A stretch of 64,000 nucleotides of DNA. Origin: Sorghum bicolor. Lineage: Eukaryota; Streptophyta; Magnoliopsida; Poales; Poaceae. Positions 46,318-56,802 of this stretch are shown here, one piece after another. The notes below the pieces were generated by a model, which made no database searches, was not told where the DNA came from, and worked only from the letters and a program-made list of their open reading frames with translations. A program made the translations under genes and the position numbers. Location of the stretch: positions 13,661,405-13,725,404 of the forward strand of contig NC_012875.2 in the NCBI RefSeq assembly GCF_000003195.3. The letters run 5' to 3'. Each line of letters starts with the position of its first letter. Positions within the stretch are counted from its first letter, which is position 1.

Positions 46318-47607
46318 TTAATTGTCCTAGGATTTGTTGGGTGGCGGAGTCGGTACTTCCGGCGGCGCCTCTTCTACATGTATAATTATCTTCTCTTTCC
46401 ATACCTGACTCAGTGCTATGGTCTCCTCTAGATAATTCTGTTTAAACTCTATGTCTTCTGACCTTATCACTTCTCCTTCATAGTCTGCCCATCCGTCCTT
46501 GATGATTTACCTCCTCTGGTTTCGGTTGCGTCTCTTTCTGACCTGCTTAGATTCTTCAACGATATAGTCAGGGTCAATAAAATAACGGCGTACCTTCTCT
46601 GAGGGGAAGTGCATATGGACTTCTCCGGTTCCAATGTAGATAATTGCTTTAACGGTGCTGAGGAACGGTCTTCCAAGGATGATGGGTGGATCATATTCGT
46701 CTTCTCCCATGTCAATAACTTGAAAGTCTGTGTAGACCAAATGATCGTCTATTTTGACTGGGACATCAGTTACTGTTCCTTTAACTTCTCGAAATGTCTG
46801 ATCTGCCATCTGGAGCTGAATGTATGTTGGTTGTAGGGGCATGGTTCCGAACAAGAGCCGATAGGTGACTGCGGCCATTATGTTGACGCCCAATCCGGTG
46901 TCGCAAAACGTCTTGTAGAAGCTGTATCCATTTATTGAGCAGTAGATGCTTGGCATTCCTGGGTCATCCTTCTTGGTCAAAAATGGTGACTTAAGTTGAT
47001 GATCTTGGCCTCCATGAACTGCAGTGACCATCTTAGCTGACTCGGTCCACACTTGCTTGTTCTTGTTCCTCCTGTTAGTCCTCTTCCTTGATTGACGTCT
47101 GGATTGATCTAGGATTTGTGTAGTCTTGTTCCTGAAGAAAAACGTCTCCTTTCTCCCTTTGATGTAGAAACTGATCTTGGCAGCACTGGCATAGATGACA
47201 GCTCCCGAGGTGTTTAAGAATGGCCTCCCTAAGATGATAGGTGCTCTCTCATCATTACCAGTCTCTACCACTACGAAGTCTGCTGGGGCGTACAAGGTAC
47301 CAACTCAGACACAAAGGTTCTTCAATATTCCTTTTGGAAAACTTAATGCCTGATCTGCAAACTACAAACACATGGTTGTTTCTAATAAAGGATATGTAAA
47401 GAATTTTTCATAGAGTACCCTGGGTATAATGTTGACGCTGGAGCCAAAGTCGCAGAGTGCTTCTGGAACGTCCACCATGCCGATGGAGATCGGGATGACG
47501 GGGTGTCCTGGATCGCCTCTCTTGACCAGCAGAAGGTCAGTAGTGAATTCAGTGACGGGGTTACTAGAATTATTACCTGCATCAAACATGTCTACAAGAT
47601 TTGCAGA
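46318..47607 (-). pseudogene. element D1 tandem aspartic-protease-like domains
   Basis: Downstream part of the long Gag-protease frame. Domain 1 (about 47130-47530) has PISIGMVDVPEALCDFGSS and PIILGRPFLNT. Domain 2 (about 46575-46980) has YCSINGYSFYKTFCDTGLG and PIILGRPFLST. Both share an ADQT motif, spacing and a final aromatic strand, so they look like a tandem duplication of a retropepsin-like domain. CD(F/T)G stands at the place of the usual D(S/T)G. The whole stretch is one frame without shifts, interrupted by in-frame stops at 47362-47364, near 47305, and near 46507. Compared with D2 these three fit sense-strand C-to-T changes of CAG, CGA and CAA codons. The frame ends at 46318-46320. 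Confidence 0.8.
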
Positions 47608-48969
47608 TTATAATCCTTCCGGTTGTGATGGTATACTGAGGTTAGTAGTAGGAACAGCAGCAGCTATTTGATTTAACTGAGATTCAATCATTTTATTAAA
47701 GCTAATTTGATTTTTGATGGCAGTAGAGAAATTATCCATTCTATTATTTATATTTTCTAGCATTTTATCATTAGATGCCAATTTCTTAGATAGGTTATCC
47801 ATTAGCTTTCCTTGATTAGACACTAACTCTCTCAGAGTTGGAAAATTATTATTATTGTTGTAAGAATTGTTACCTTGATAATTACCTGAGTAGTTAGGCC
47901 TCTGTTGATTCCAACCTTGATTTTGTTGAGGACGGTTGTAGTAGTAGTAGTAGTAGTTGTTGATGTAGTTCACATTCTCAAGCATCTCAGGGCAGTGATT
48001 GCCTGAGTGTCCAGTATCTCCACACTCCTCACAACTCATGTGAGAGTCGTAGATGTGCATAACTTCCTTCTTATCTCTAGCTCTATCATCGAGCTTCTTC
48101 ATGAGCAGGTCTAGCTTTGCAGATAGCATGTCTACCTCCTTGAGCTGATGCATACCTCCACCTCTCTTGCGTGTCTGGGTCCTTTCTTCATTCCAGCTTT
48201 GATTGGACGCCATCTTCTCCACAAGAGCTGTGGCTTGTGGTATAGTAAGTGATAAGAATGCTCCTCCAGCTGCAGCATCCATGGTCTCTCGGGCACTGTT
48301 GCCGAGTCCATGATAAAACGTCTGCATCAATATCCAGCTCTCCATTCCATGATGGGGACATTCTAGGATGTAGTCTTGGAAGCGTTCCCATGCTTGTGGA
48401 ACAGATTCATCATTTTGTTGCTGAAAACTTGTAATCTTCCCACGGGGAGCATTGGTCTTGCCCATGGGAAAGAACTTAGCCAGGAAGTTTGTTGAGCAGA
48501 GTGCCCACGTAGTATTCTTCTCCTTTGAAGCGTAGAACCACTGCTTCACTCTCCCTAACAGTGAGAATGGGAAGAGGCGAAGTAGTATAGCATCTTTGGA
48601 AACTCCTGATATGGTGAATGTGTTGCAAATCTCCAGGAAGTGTTGTAGATGAGCACTAGCATCTTCGTGTGCCTTCCCACAGAACTGGTTGGATTGCACC
48701 ATGTTGATAAGTCCAGGCTTGAGATCAAAGTTGCCGTCGATCTCTACAGCAGGTCCAGTGCGGATGTTGTCCGTAGTGGGAGCTGAGAACTCGCGGATTG
48801 ATTTGTTCGCCATGGCTTCAAACTCTGAAGACAAGTTCCGGTGATCTTCTTGATTGGATGAAGCTTCTTGCTGAAGTGTTGATGATCTCTTCTTGAGCTT
48901 GGCTCTTGTTTTTCTGAATAATGCTTCGGGATTGTCAACAAAATTTCCTCGAAGATGTCTTCTATTCAT
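47608..48969 (-). CDS. gag: element D1 gag
   Basis: 453 codons from the ATG at 48969 (MNRRHLRGN). Athila/Tat-type Gag: capsid region with FCGKAHEDASAHLQHFLEIC, LLRLFPFSLLGRVKQWFY, the DESVPQAWERFQDYI and CPHHG motifs, a zinc-knuckle-like CEECGDTGHSGNHC, then a Tyr/Asn-rich repeat tract and a coiled-coil-like C-terminus. The stop at 47608-47610 is TAA where D2 has GAA, so the original frame continued into the protease domains. An upstream in-frame extension to 49083 lacks Gag similarity. Confidence 0.88.
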   Translation of the reverse strand: MNRRHLRGNFVDNPEALFRKTRAKLKKRSSTLQQEASSNQEDHRNLSSEFEAMANKSIREFSAPTTDNIRTGPAVEIDGNFDLKPGLINMVQSNQFCGKAHEDASAHLQHFLEICNTFTISGVSKDAILLRLFPFSLLGRVKQWFYASKEKNTTWALCSTNFLAKFFPMGKTNAPRGKITSFQQQNDESVPQAWERFQDYILECPHHGMESWILMQTFYHGLGNSARETMDAAAGGAFLSLTIPQATALVEKMASNQSWNEERTQTRKRGGGMHQLKEVDMLSAKLDLLMKKLDDRARDKKEVMHIYDSHMSCEECGDTGHSGNHCPEMLENVNYINNYYYYYYNRPQQNQGWNQQRPNYSGNYQGNNSYNNNNNFPTLRELVSNQGKLMDNLSKKLASNDKMLENINNRMDNFSTAIKNQISFNKMIESQLNQIAAAVPTTNLSIPSQPEGL

Positions 48970-49103
48970 ACATTCCCCTGCATAAGATAAAAATAGAAAA
49001 ATATCGGGGTAAAACTGTATGAGAGAATAGATAAGCTCAATCATATTAGTGATGTGAATGATGACTCGAAAATCTATATCCATTCCTGATTAGTAATCAA
49101 CCT

Positions 49104-49121
49104 TCCCCGGCAACGGCGCCA
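49104..49121 (-). other. element D1 primer-binding site (tRNA-Asp)
   Basis: On the plus strand TCCCCGGCAACGGCGCCA, identical to the 3' end of plant tRNA-Asp(GUC) as I know it; the minus strand is the complementary primer site, eight bases from the 5' LTR. Confidence 0.9.
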
Positions 49122-49129
49122 AAAATGCT

Positions 49130-50784
49130 TGTTGGGTATTCTTAACATCATTACCAAAAGTAGACTAAGTTCTCTAAATCTAGTAACGGTGCCAAAAATG
49201 CCAAACCTATCCCTCACACCACTTAAGCCAAGTTGTCATCCCTAGCATGACATGAGAGACGCGGTATTGAAATATGCAATTGCTCTTCGAAATAAATAAT
49301 GAATGGGATCTGCAAGCGCACAGATTAATACCGATGTAGCATTTTAACCGGGATGTATTCCAGGTATCGTTATTTATATTTTTACCACTGGGAAGGGATT
49401 AACAATCATCAATATTGATTACAGAATAGAATATGAGATTGAGTATCTATCATTGCATGTATAATTGAGAACATTTATCTAACTCTTTCATATAGGGATA
49501 AGTGTCACATAAAGGATATATGATGTAATAAATAGTGACAAAAATAATTAATCTGATCTAGCCACATAATAAATATGATAAGCTCCTCAATTAGATACTC
49601 TAGAAAGTCATTAGCATGGAATTAGAACGAACTACAAGAATATTCCCTAAGTTATTCTCAACAATATAGTCTAGCATTATCATAGTTAGTGCAAGCATAC
49701 TTTGCAATCATTGTGAGACAAGACTACGCCCATGCATAGTGATATTAGCAAGGTAAATGAGAAACATAGCAATCACTCCCCTGTAATAATATTGCTCTGC
49801 CAGCCCAATACACGAGAGGGAGACTATATAAGAATCAATGAAGCTGTCACTATCACGAACTACCCCACGATCTGGCATATTGGGTACAATCGCAGATAAA
49901 TACGGTATAAGCAGCATGCCTACACAATATCTATCATTTACCCATGGATCCGATGGATAAACGCTATACGATCCTAAGCATGTATATAGATCCAATCTAA
50001 CTAAGCCAAGTACATAACTATGATAAACTAAGAACAATATAATCTTGAATATAAACAAGTAGAGCAAAGTCATAAGCAATATATTGAAGTAGAACAAAGT
50101 CATATTCATAATATTGAAGAACAAAGATAATTAGAAAGCAATTAGAAGCACAATTAGAGAATTACCAAGAATCCTCTTGACAGATCCGAAAACCAATCGA
50201 AGATTGACTCCTTCTAGTTCTAATCCTATGTAGCCATGCTAATCTAGATATCTAATTGATGTGGTGGCTCTAAACTTGATCAGAGGCTTCTTCTCCCTTG
50301 AAGAACAATGAATTAGGGTTGAGAGGCTCTCTCCTCCAGGGGCCAGGGGGTCTGGTTTTATAGTCCCTTCAAGTGAATATGGGCCGTTGGATCAAACCGA
50401 CATTGATTGAACGGTTATCCTTCATCCTTTAGGTCGGTGGAGATCTCCCACAAAGCAGAGTCCTGATTGGACTCTCAGAGGGGGCGGGCACCCAGGGGAA
50501 TAGGGCGGGCGCCCTGCCTCTGGCCCCGTTTCGTCTCCGCTTCGATCTCGTGGCTTCTGGAGTCTTCTAGATGTAAGATAATTGCGCGGCGCGTTAATAT
50601 CTCTATGTAATCCCGACGTGTGGGCCTTTCTTCCGTATTTCCTGATAACCCCCTGCAGAATTAGACAAACACCAAAACTCGTGGAATTCTGTAAGATAAA
50701 ACCCTAAGTCTAGATGTTGATTTCATTTGGATCCTTTTCTTTGTTTATTTGATAATTAAATTTGATACTTAAGGACCGTCAACA
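49130..50784 (-). repeat. element D1 5' LTR
   Basis: 1,655 bp, with TATA box (minus strand) at 50356-50362 and an intact LTR ORF at 49708-50109 downstream of it. Confidence 0.93.
49708..50109 (-). CDS. LTR-encoded hydrophobic ORF, D1 5' LTR copy
   Basis: 133 codons from ATG 50109. It begins MNMTLFYFNILL, has a strongly hydrophobic first 40 residues and another hydrophobic stretch near residues 110-125, so two or three membrane segments are possible. It lies about 250 bp downstream of the LTR TATA box, in the part that would be transcribed as the RNA leader. I know no similar protein. AT-rich DNA can give hydrophobic ORFs by chance. Confidence 0.4.
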   Translation of the reverse strand: MNMTLFYFNILLMTLLYLFIFKIILFLVYHSYVLGLVRLDLYTCLGSYSVYPSDPWVNDRYCVGMLLIPYLSAIVPNMPDRGVVRDSDSFIDSYIVSLSCIGLAEQYYYRGVIAMFLIYLANITMHGRSLVSQ

Positions 50785-51641
50785 CTACTTTCCAAAAAGT
50801 AGAGGTGAACTGAGTGCCTCGATCAGATACAATCTTCTTAGGCACTCCATGCAAACAAACTATCAGCTCCATATATAACTCTGCTAGTCGAGCTCCTGAA
50901 TCAGTGGTTTTGACTGGCAAGAAGTGAGCAACTTTAGTCAATCGATCCACTATTACCCATATTGAATCATATCCTCTCTGTGTACGAGGTAAACCCACTA
51001 TGAAATCCATGCCTACTTCTTCCCACTTCCATTCAGGAATCTTCATTGGTTTCACTCTCTGACAAGTATCACACAAAGCAACATACTCAGCTACATCTCT
51101 CTTTAACCCATACCACCAATACTTCTGTTTCAGATCTAGATACATCTTAGTGCTACCAGGATGAATGGAATATGTTGACTCATGAGCCTCTCTCAGAATC
51201 ATATCATGAATAGCCTTCACTTCAGAAACACATATCCTTTTTCCAAACCACAATACACCATTGTCATCTATTCTGAATCCTGGTGCTTTGCCTAGTACCA
51301 CATTCTGTGCTATCTCCTTTAGTTTCTCATCTTCCAACTGTCATTTCAATATCTCTTCTTCTAGAGTGGGAGTGACCTCAATCTCCATAGCATTCACAAC
51401 AATTCCTAGGTTCAAATATTCAAATTCAGCACACAACTCCTCAGATTCAGGTGTTGCCCGAAGCTCGTTAGCATATTTTTTCTGCTAAAGTGCATCAGCC
51501 ATGACGTTCGCCTTTCCAGGATGATAATGCACTTCCAAATCATAATCCTTTATCAGTTCCAACCATCTTCATTGCCTCAAATTCAGATCTGTCTGGGTGA
51601 AGATATACTTTAAACTCTTATGATCAGTATATATGTCACTC
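50785..51641 (-). pseudogene. element C RNase H end and integrase N-terminal part
   Basis: Integrase zinc domain ([11 protein letters not shown] ... CDTCQRVK) and start of the core (MDFIVGLP, VSDRGTQF) in one frame from about 51337 to the D1 junction at 50789. Compared with A, a short segment between the zinc domain and the core is missing. Upstream (51340-51640) the RNase H end is spread over frames, with stops near 51345 and 51485. The Asp residues of the core that are visible are intact. Confidence 0.85.
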
Positions 51642-53522
51642 TTATGCCCAATCAAAGTGTCTCCAAATCTTCAATGCATGAACCATAGTGGCTAACTCTA
51701 GATCATGAGTAGGATAATTCAGTTCATGTGTCCTCAACTGTCTAGATGCATATGCCACAACTCTACCTTCTTGCATAAGAACACAACCCAAACCCAGACG
51801 AGAAGCATCACAATAAATAGAGAAACTCTTACTCAGATCTGGCAATACCAACACAGGTGTAGTAGTCAATCTCTTCTTAAACTCCTCAAAACTAGCTTGA
51901 CACTTATCAGACCATACAAACTTAGCATTCTTCTCCAACAGAGCGGTCATAGGCTTTGCAAGTTTTGAGAACCCTTCAATGAATCTACGATAGTAACTAG
52001 CTAAACCAAGAAAGCTGCGAATTTCACTTACATCTTTAGGTGGTTTCCAGTTCAGCACATCTTTCACCTTACTAGGATCCACTGCAATACCACCATTAGA
52101 AACAACATGACCAAGGAAAGAAACTTCTTCCAACCAAAACTCACATTTACTACGCTTGGCATACAGCTTATGTTCTCTAAGTTTCTGTAAGATCAATCTT
52201 AGATGTTCAGCATGTTCTTCCTTGGTTTTAGAGAATACTAGAATATCATCAATTAAGACCTCCACAAACTTATCCAGATACTCCATAAATACTTTATTCA
52301 TCATGTACATAAAGTAAGCTGGTGCATTGGTCAAACTAAAAGACATAACTGTATACTCATACAACCCATACCTTATTGTGAAAGCTGTCTTTGGTATATC
52401 TGAATTCCGAATCTTCAATTGATGATAACCAGAACACAAATCAATCTTAGAGAACACACAAGCACCTCTTAGCTGATCAAATAAGTCATCAATCTTAGAC
52501 AGTGGGTATTTATTCTTGATAGTGACCTCATTAAGTGACCGATAATCAACACACATCCTCTGACTACCATCCTTCTTATCAACAAAGATAACTGGTGCAC
52601 CCCATGGTGATGAACTAGGACGAATGATCCCTTTATCTTGCAATTCCTTAATTTGTTTCTTAAGTTCTTCTAGTTCGTTAACCCCCATTCTATATGGTCT
52701 TTTAGCTATGGGTGCAGTACCAGGTAGTAATTCAATAATAAATTCAATGTCTCGGTCAGGTGGCATACCTGGCAATTCATCTAGAAAGACATCCGGAAAC
52801 TCATCCACTACCAGATTCTGAGGATCAACATCATCATTCAGTTGGTTCACTTTAGCTGTCAGTGGTGCTTGCACTGTTACATCAACACTGATTCGTTCTC
52901 CCTTTGGTGTTGTCAGAGCCACTACTCTCTCTTTGCATTTAATATCTGTCTCATATTGCTTCATCCAATCCAAACCCAAGATCACATCTATGCCTAAAGT
53001 TCTCATAACCATGGGACTGATAGGAAAATCTACCCCCCTTAAAGAAAGACTTGCTGACGGGCAACAATAAGAAACTGGTATAGTCCCACCCGGTGAATTT
53101 ACTAGCATAGGGGTTTTCATTGCAACTAGTGGAATGCTATGAACTCTAACCAATGCTTGTGATATGAATGTATGCGAAGCTCCAGAATCAAATAAAATTG
53201 TAGCAGGGATAGAGTTGATGCTGAACGTACCCATCATGATTTCTGGTCCCTCTTGAACTGTTTCCGCTGCCACATTGTTCACCTTTGCCGAATTAGGAGT
53301 GGATCTCCGGTCGTTGTTCTGCGGATTAAACTTCTCTGGGCAATCATAGGACATATGCCGTTCCTTCCCACAACGGAAACACTTGGTAGGAGTGTTAGAA
53401 GCACTTCTTTTCGTGGAGGTGGCATTTGAGTTCCCTGAGCGAGGTGTCTGCTGACCATGCTGCTGTGGATTATGGTTACATTGCTGGAATGGAGGACGTT
53501 GGTTCCCACTTTGTGATTGATT
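51642..53522 (-). pseudogene. element C gag end, protease, reverse transcriptase, RNase H
   Basis: Same frame as gag after the UAG at 53523-53525. It contains a zinc knuckle [14 protein letters not shown], protease [10 protein letters not shown], then reverse transcriptase with [20 protein letters not shown] and LIDDIL, and RNase H with [11 protein letters not shown] and its Asp kept. It stops at 51642 after KIWRH, where a short deletion relative to A shifts the frame inside RNase H. One residue in the RT palm, IDLCSGYHQ, has Cys where A and B have Arg. Confidence 0.88.
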
Positions 53523-54350
53523 CTAGAAACGCTGAGGTTGCTGGTTACGGTTCCACTGACTAACTGGTCCCTGGAACCTCTGCTGATAGCCTTGCTGAGA
53601 ACTGAAACGCTGACGGTTGTTGCTCCCAGAACCTTGTGCCAGCATCCTTATCTTCTTATCCAGAACCTTACGTATATTATCAAGCACAATAGCACGATTC
53701 ACAAGAGCCTGGAAGGTAGGATAGGTGTTTCCAGCCAACTGCAACCTGAGCTCATAGTAAAGACCTTTCATGAATAGACGCTGCTTATCAGCATCTTCCT
53801 TGACTTCATTCGGGGCATAGCGGGCCAACTGCTCAAACGTGTCATGATACTCTGCCACAGTCATAGAGCCCATCCTGAGTGATCTGAACTCTTCTTGCTT
53901 GAGCTCCATCATTTCCTCATTTATATGTCGAGCTCTGAAGTCTCTACAAAATTCCAGCCATGTGACAGGAGGAGCACTGTTGGGACGAGCAGCTTGATAT
54001 GACTCCCACCATGTCTGAGCTGCCCCCTGGAGCTGTCCAGAAGCATACAACACCTTCTCCAAGTCATTGCACTGTGCTATGTTCAGTTGCCTCTCCACGG
54101 CACGTAACCAATCATTTGCCTCCATGGGATCAACTGAGTGTGTAAATACTGGAGGTCTTCCCTTCATAAACTCCCCACGCTTGTCCTTCACATGAACAGG
54201 TGGTGGTGGTGGTGGTGGAGGTTGTCGCTGTAGGTGCTGCATGAAAACGTGCATCATCTCATTTTGGGTTTGCATGAGTTCCTCCACAGTGATTGAGGCA
54301 TTGCTACCATTGCCATGGCCTCTGCCTCTGCCTCTTCCCCTTGCTGCCAT
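53523..54350 (-). CDS. gag: element C gag, N-terminal part
   Basis: From ATG 54350 (MAARGRGRGRG). Another ATG lies six bases upstream, giving the same ATGCAGATGG context as element B. Arg/Gly-rich start, poly-Pro tract, capsid region (PMEANDWLRAVERQL, VAEYHDTFEQLARYAP), then a Gln-rich linker. It ends at a UAG (53523-53525) that fits a CAG-to-TAG change, after which the frame stays open into Pol. Confidence 0.88.
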   Translation of the reverse strand: MAARGRGRGRGHGNGSNASITVEELMQTQNEMMHVFMQHLQRQPPPPPPPPVHVKDKRGEFMKGRPPVFTHSVDPMEANDWLRAVERQLNIAQCNDLEKVLYASGQLQGAAQTWWESYQAARPNSAPPVTWLEFCRDFRARHINEEMMELKQEEFRSLRMGSMTVAEYHDTFEQLARYAPNEVKEDADKQRLFMKGLYYELRLQLAGNTYPTFQALVNRAIVLDNIRKVLDKKIRMLAQGSGSNNRQRFSSQQGYQQRFQGPVSQWNRNQQPQRF

Positions 54351-55277
54351 CTGCATTCCAAGGTATAGAATCATGTCTTAGTAACGTCAAACATGACAAT
54401 TACAAGAGATAACAGAATCTGAAATTTTCTGGGTAGCATCCAACATCAGCAGATCAGAAAATCAGTCATATCTCCAGTTCCAAAATTCAAAAGGATACAT
54501 GCTGTACACCGTTGGAAAGATAAAGAAACTATCTACAACTTTCATTTAGATCATATTAGCAGATTACAAAGTTAGGTTAATCAAAAACTGGGTACAACCG
54601 AAACTGTCCCAGAATTCCAGACTGCGCAGAAACTTCAACTTTAAACAGTCATAACTCACAGCTCATAATAGATAATATGATCATTCTTGTGGCATTGGAA
54701 AGATATGAAAGTCTACTTGTTCCCCAAAAATTTTAATGAACATTGCACGAACAGAATTTGATTTATACGAAAATCATTGCAGACTGCTCCAGAAATCAGC
54801 AAATGACAGAAACATAATTTTAACCAAACCCAACTACTTAGTTCATTAATCCTTATACCTTAGGCCTATAGACTAAATGAAATTGTAGAGAAAGTCCACA
54901 AGATCATTACAATCATTATAAAGATCCAAATCAAACATAAGCATAATAACAAACCAAACCAAGCATCAAAGGTTTCACACTTCAAGCATTGACTCAACTT
55001 GCGGTACTAACGTTCTCTTCCTATTATGGGTAAAGATTCTATAACTCCTATTTCAACGATGCCAGAAGGTGGTAAGAGAAGGTTCTAAAAGCATGTCAAG
55101 CAAGGAGTGGGGATGAGAACAAGTCTTTAAAATAAGCATCAAGGTGAAGATGAATAGCAGTGAAAAGGGTATAGTATAGGAGAAAATATCAAGGTTTATA
55201 GAACAAGGATTTTGTAGCAATTTCAAAACCTTAAGACGGCCAATTTCTAACTAGGCTTGCGTCCGACAGTCAACAAA
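54351..55277 (-). other. element C noncoding leader without extra ORF
   Basis: About 930 bp between gag and the primer site with no coding sequence. In element A the same interval is about 1,780 bp because it includes a 930-bp extra ORF. The flanking parts look alike in the two, so the ORF is a present/absent module. Confidence 0.6.
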
Positions 55278-55289
55278 GCTTTGATACCA
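55278..55289 (-). other. element C primer-binding site (tRNA-Met)
   Basis: Minus strand TGGTATCAAAGC, three bases inside the 5' LTR, same as element A. Confidence 0.85.
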
Positions 55290-55292
55290 ATT

Positions 55293-56147
55293 TGTCACAC
55301 CCATATTTTAAGAACAAAATAGGATGCATAAAAGACTCATATGTGCCCCAGAAACAGTCGCACACATAAGTAGACAAATCTCAAATGTACCATTGCAGTG
55401 TTTATTACATAGCGAAACATTATAAATCACATAGTCTTACACAAAAATGATAATAATATTAAACAACGCTCTCGACGGAAGCTCCACACAGGGACACTGT
55501 TGACTGGTTGACTCCAAGCCTAGTACTCATAACGGTAGTCCTCATTCCAAACATCATCACTTGCATAACCTGGGGTGTTGGGAAATTTCAAGAGTGAGCA
55601 CATATCGTACTCAACAAGTATAACCAGGGGTTCATGAGGCTCAACTAGCTGACACTGGTTTGACTGCATTTAGCTTTTAATAGTGGATAGCATGTTTAAT
55701 CATTGGATAGCAAATATCAAGGTAGCATAAATAATCTCATAACCACATGATCAATGTATAAAAGAATTAAGAATAAAACATATAAACAACATAATAAACC
55801 ATCATTTATCATCATTAGTCATGTTCATCAGTGTCCATCTATTCCGTCAGTTTTCCGGGCAGCCCGTATCCGTGGTCACGGCTAGTATACTAGATTTAAC
55901 ACTCTGCAGAGGTTGTACATCTTTACCCATGAGTCATGATTTACCCTTTCGCCCGAGGTAGCTAGTCTCTTAACCCCCTTCCTAGGGAGGTCGGCAGGGA
56001 TCACTATGAAGCCTTTCAGAAGTTCGTCTAACAAGTTAGGGCCGCAAGGTTTCCTTCGCAAGCAGATATAGATACCCCCTTCTGGATGACACAATGACGC
56101 GCAGCCTATACACATAGGGACAGGGGCTCGCACTATACCCATGTCGG
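55293..56147 (-). repeat. element C 5' LTR, partial
   Basis: The first 855 bp (plus-strand order) of the LTR, matching 39793-40650, cut by element D2 after GTCGG (56143-56147). About 1 kb of LTR should lie past D2, outside the window. Confidence 0.92.
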
Positions 56148-56548
56148 TGTTGACGGTCCTTAAGTATCAAATTTAATTATCAAATAAACAAAGAAAAGGA
56201 TCCAAATGAAATCAACATCTAGACTTAGGGTTTTATCTGATAGAATTCCACGACTTTTGGTGTTTGTCTATTTCTGCAGGGGGTTATCAGGAAATACGGA
56301 AGAAAGGCCCACACGTCAGGATTACATAGAGATATTAACGTGCCGCGCAATTATCTTACATCTAGAAGACTCCAGAAGCCACGAGACCGAAGCGGAGGCG
56401 AAACGGGGCCTGACCCTGGGCGCCCGCCCACCTCTTGAGTCCAATCAGGACTCTGCTTCGCGGGAGATCTCCACCGACCTAAAGGATGAATCTAAACCAT
56501 ACAATCTATGTCGGTTTGATCCAACGGCCCATATTCACTTGAAGGGAC

Positions 56549-56555
56549 TATAAAA
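56549..56555 (+). promoter_or_regulatory. TATA box of the D-family LTR
   Basis: GGACTATAAAACCAGACC, a strong plant TATA context, present in all four D LTRs (also 63178-63184 plus strand; 50356-50362 and 43729-43735 minus strand). It places the RNA start about 30 bp downstream. Confidence 0.7.
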
Positions 56556-56802
56556 CCAGACCCCCTGGCCCCTGGAGGAGGGAGCCTCTCAACCCTAATT
56601 CATTATTCTTCAATGGAGAAGAAGCCTCTGATCAAGATTAGAGCCACCATATCAATTAGATATCTAGATTAGCATAGCTACATAGGATTAGAACTAGAAG
56701 GAGTCAATCTTCGATTGGTTTCCGGATCTGTCAGGAGGATTCTTGGTAATTCTCTAATTGTGCTTCTAATTGTTCTTCTAATTATCTTTGTTCTTCAGTA
56801 TT

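Larger units (their letters stand above)
42508..50784 (-). mobile_element. element D1: non-autonomous Athila/Tat-like LTR retrotransposon
   Basis: An 8,277-bp minus-strand element with perfect target duplication CTACT (42503-42507 and 50785-50789) in element C integrase. In sense the LTR runs from TGTTGACGG to ATACCCAACA. It has a perfect 18-nt tRNA-Asp primer site and a polypurine tract. One long frame encodes Gag and two aspartic-protease-like domains. There is no reverse transcriptase, RNase H or integrase, and the remaining 2.1 kb before the polypurine tract is noncoding. The LTRs differ at about 45 of 1,650 sites by eye (about 3%). Mobility would need enzymes from another element. Confidence 0.93.
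39793..56147 (-). mobile_element. element C: Ty3/Gypsy chromovirus, interrupted by D1 and D2
   Basis: Minus-strand LTR retrotransposon whose left end TGTCACACCC interrupts the array at ACTCG. Order on the minus strand: 5' LTR (from 55293, cut at 56147 by D2; its remainder should lie beyond D2 outside the window), tRNA-Met primer site, noncoding leader, gag, protease-RT-RNase H, integrase, [D1], integrase end and chromodomain, polypurine tract, 3' LTR. The visible 855 bp shared by the LTRs differ at about 30-35 sites by eye, close to 4%, or about 1.5 Myr, the oldest datable insertion here. Pol resembles element A more than B. The second target duplication is not in the window. Confidence 0.92.

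Noticed and set aside
47941..47960. Microsatellite or CRISPR-like repeat
   Set aside because: It is the Tyr/Asn codon tract of D1 gag; there are no spaced direct repeats and the genome is a plant.
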